Under the pieces are notes generated by a model. It was given only the letters and a program-made list of their open reading frames with translations, had not been told where the DNA came from and searched no databases. This document shows positions 63,587 to 64,000 of a DNA stretch of 64,000 nucleotides, in pieces; position 1 is the first letter of the stretch, and every line of letters starts with the position of its first letter. Origin of the DNA: Actinomycetes bacterium (GTDB taxonomy: Bacteria > Actinomycetota > Thermoleophilia > Solirubrobacterales > 70-9). Both the position numbers and the translations under genes were made by a program. The DNA lies in NCBI GenBank assembly GCA_016861045.1, contig BOKP01000004.1:186001-250000 (forward strand), in the 5' to 3' direction.

Positions 63587-63934
63587 GTGCAGATCGAGAT
63601 CGTCGGTCGCGGATTCGAGGTCGATGAGGAGACGCGCGAGAGCGTCCGCAAGCGCTTCGACCGGGTCGATCGCCAGGTCTTCGAGCATGCCCGTCTCGAG
63701 GTCGTGCTCCGCGAGGAGTCGAACCCGGCGATCGCCGACAAGTACGTCGCCGAGGCGACGCTGGGCCTGAAGCGCGTGACGCTCCACGCGGAGGAGCGCT
63801 CGCTGACGATGGACCACTCGATCAAGGAGGTCGCGCTCGACATCCGGCGCCAGGTCAAGCGGCACCGCGAGCAGCGTCGCAAGCGCTCGCTGAGGCGGCG
63901 CCTCGCCTCCCGGGCGCGCGGCCGCGAAGCCTGA
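63587..63934 (+). CDS. hpf: ribosome hibernation promoting factor, short form (HPF/RaiA)
   Basis: The 115-residue protein starts MQIEIVGRGFEVDEETRESV and has the beta-alpha-beta-beta-beta-alpha HPF/YfiA fold, with LEVVLREESN and KYVAEATLGLKRVTLHAEERS. A second basic helix (LDIRRQVKRHREQRRKRSL) ends in an Arg-rich tail. It binds the 30S subunit in resting cells. The C-terminal dimerisation domain of long actinobacterial HPF (over 200 residues) is missing, and the frame ends cleanly at TGA. GTG 63587 has GAGGAGG 5 nt upstream. Confidence 0.9.
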   Translation: MQIEIVGRGFEVDEETRESVRKRFDRVDRQVFEHARLEVVLREESNPAIADKYVAEATLGLKRVTLHAEERSLTMDHSIKEVALDIRRQVKRHREQRRKRSLRRRLASRARGREA

Positions 63935-64000
63935 GCCCGGCGCCCGGCGCGCGGCGGCGGGCCGGTGGCGAGGCGCCCGGGAGGCGGCCTGGCGTTCTGT

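Overview
The window is 64 kb of very GC-rich bacterial chromosome, gene-dense on both strands, with many GTG starts and 4-nt ATGA/GTGA gene overlaps. A dnaK-grpE-dnaJ-hspR operon, a myo-inositol phospholipid gene set, an F420-type luciferase-like oxidoreductase, a cell-wall-binding repeat 2 protein and TANNNT-type -10 boxes all point to an actinobacterium. The gene mix looks most like the deep-branching Thermoleophilia/Solirubrobacterales group; that placement is inference, since no rRNA is present. No CRISPR array, insertion sequence, prophage or rRNA operon was seen. The content is mainly core chromosome.

Layout. 1-2.5 kb: end of a flavoprotein, an MscS channel and a secreted serine hydrolase. 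2.6-6.8 kb (minus): the heat-shock operon. 7-14.4 kb: secreted EEP-fold protein, membrane cytochrome c, endonuclease III, a PfkB kinase divergent from a haloalkane-dehalogenase-like hydrolase, then a PAP2 phosphatase, a CDP-alcohol phosphotransferase and inositol-3-phosphate synthase, which together look like a phosphatidylinositol pathway. 14.4-24.2 kb: GMC oxidoreductase, a glycosyltransferase-PHP fusion, a UDG-like Fe-S protein, an RNA methyltransferase cluster and ornithine carbamoyltransferase. 24.2-25.8 kb: a DNA-binding, LAGLIDADG-like gene behind a LexA-type box, then tRNA-Glu and lgt. 25.8-39.4 kb: mixed metabolic and membrane genes with tRNA-Val, tRNA-Asp, a TreT-like glycosyltransferase and an EAL phosphodiesterase. 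39.5-45.8 kb (minus): a five-gene operon (PLP decarboxylase, deiminase, carbamoylase, APC permease, enolase-superfamily enzyme) that could turn arginine into putrescine. 46-56.5 kb: CNNM/CorC protein, fatty-acid enzymes, MMPL transporter, cell-wall-binding protein and M23 peptidase. 57.3-60.9 kb: lysA-hom-thrC. 61-64 kb: diguanylate cyclase, ComF and a short ribosome hibernation factor.

The most unusual signals lie outside standard annotation. There is a gap-free 44-bp intergenic repeat with inverted ends (three good copies, one decayed). A perfect LexA operator overlaps the promoter of the LAGLIDADG-like gene. At least 14 gene starts sit 6-9 nt after a TANNNT hexamer, as expected for leaderless mRNAs. 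lgt begins 15 nt after a tRNA 3' end. An RNA methyltransferase seems to start at CTG inside a CTGA overlap, and inositol-3-phosphate synthase has a 20-codon coupled leader frame.

Limits: family assignments come from motifs read by eye, with no database search. Start codons were chosen from reading frame, overlap, Shine-Dalgarno or -10 evidence, and several remain uncertain.
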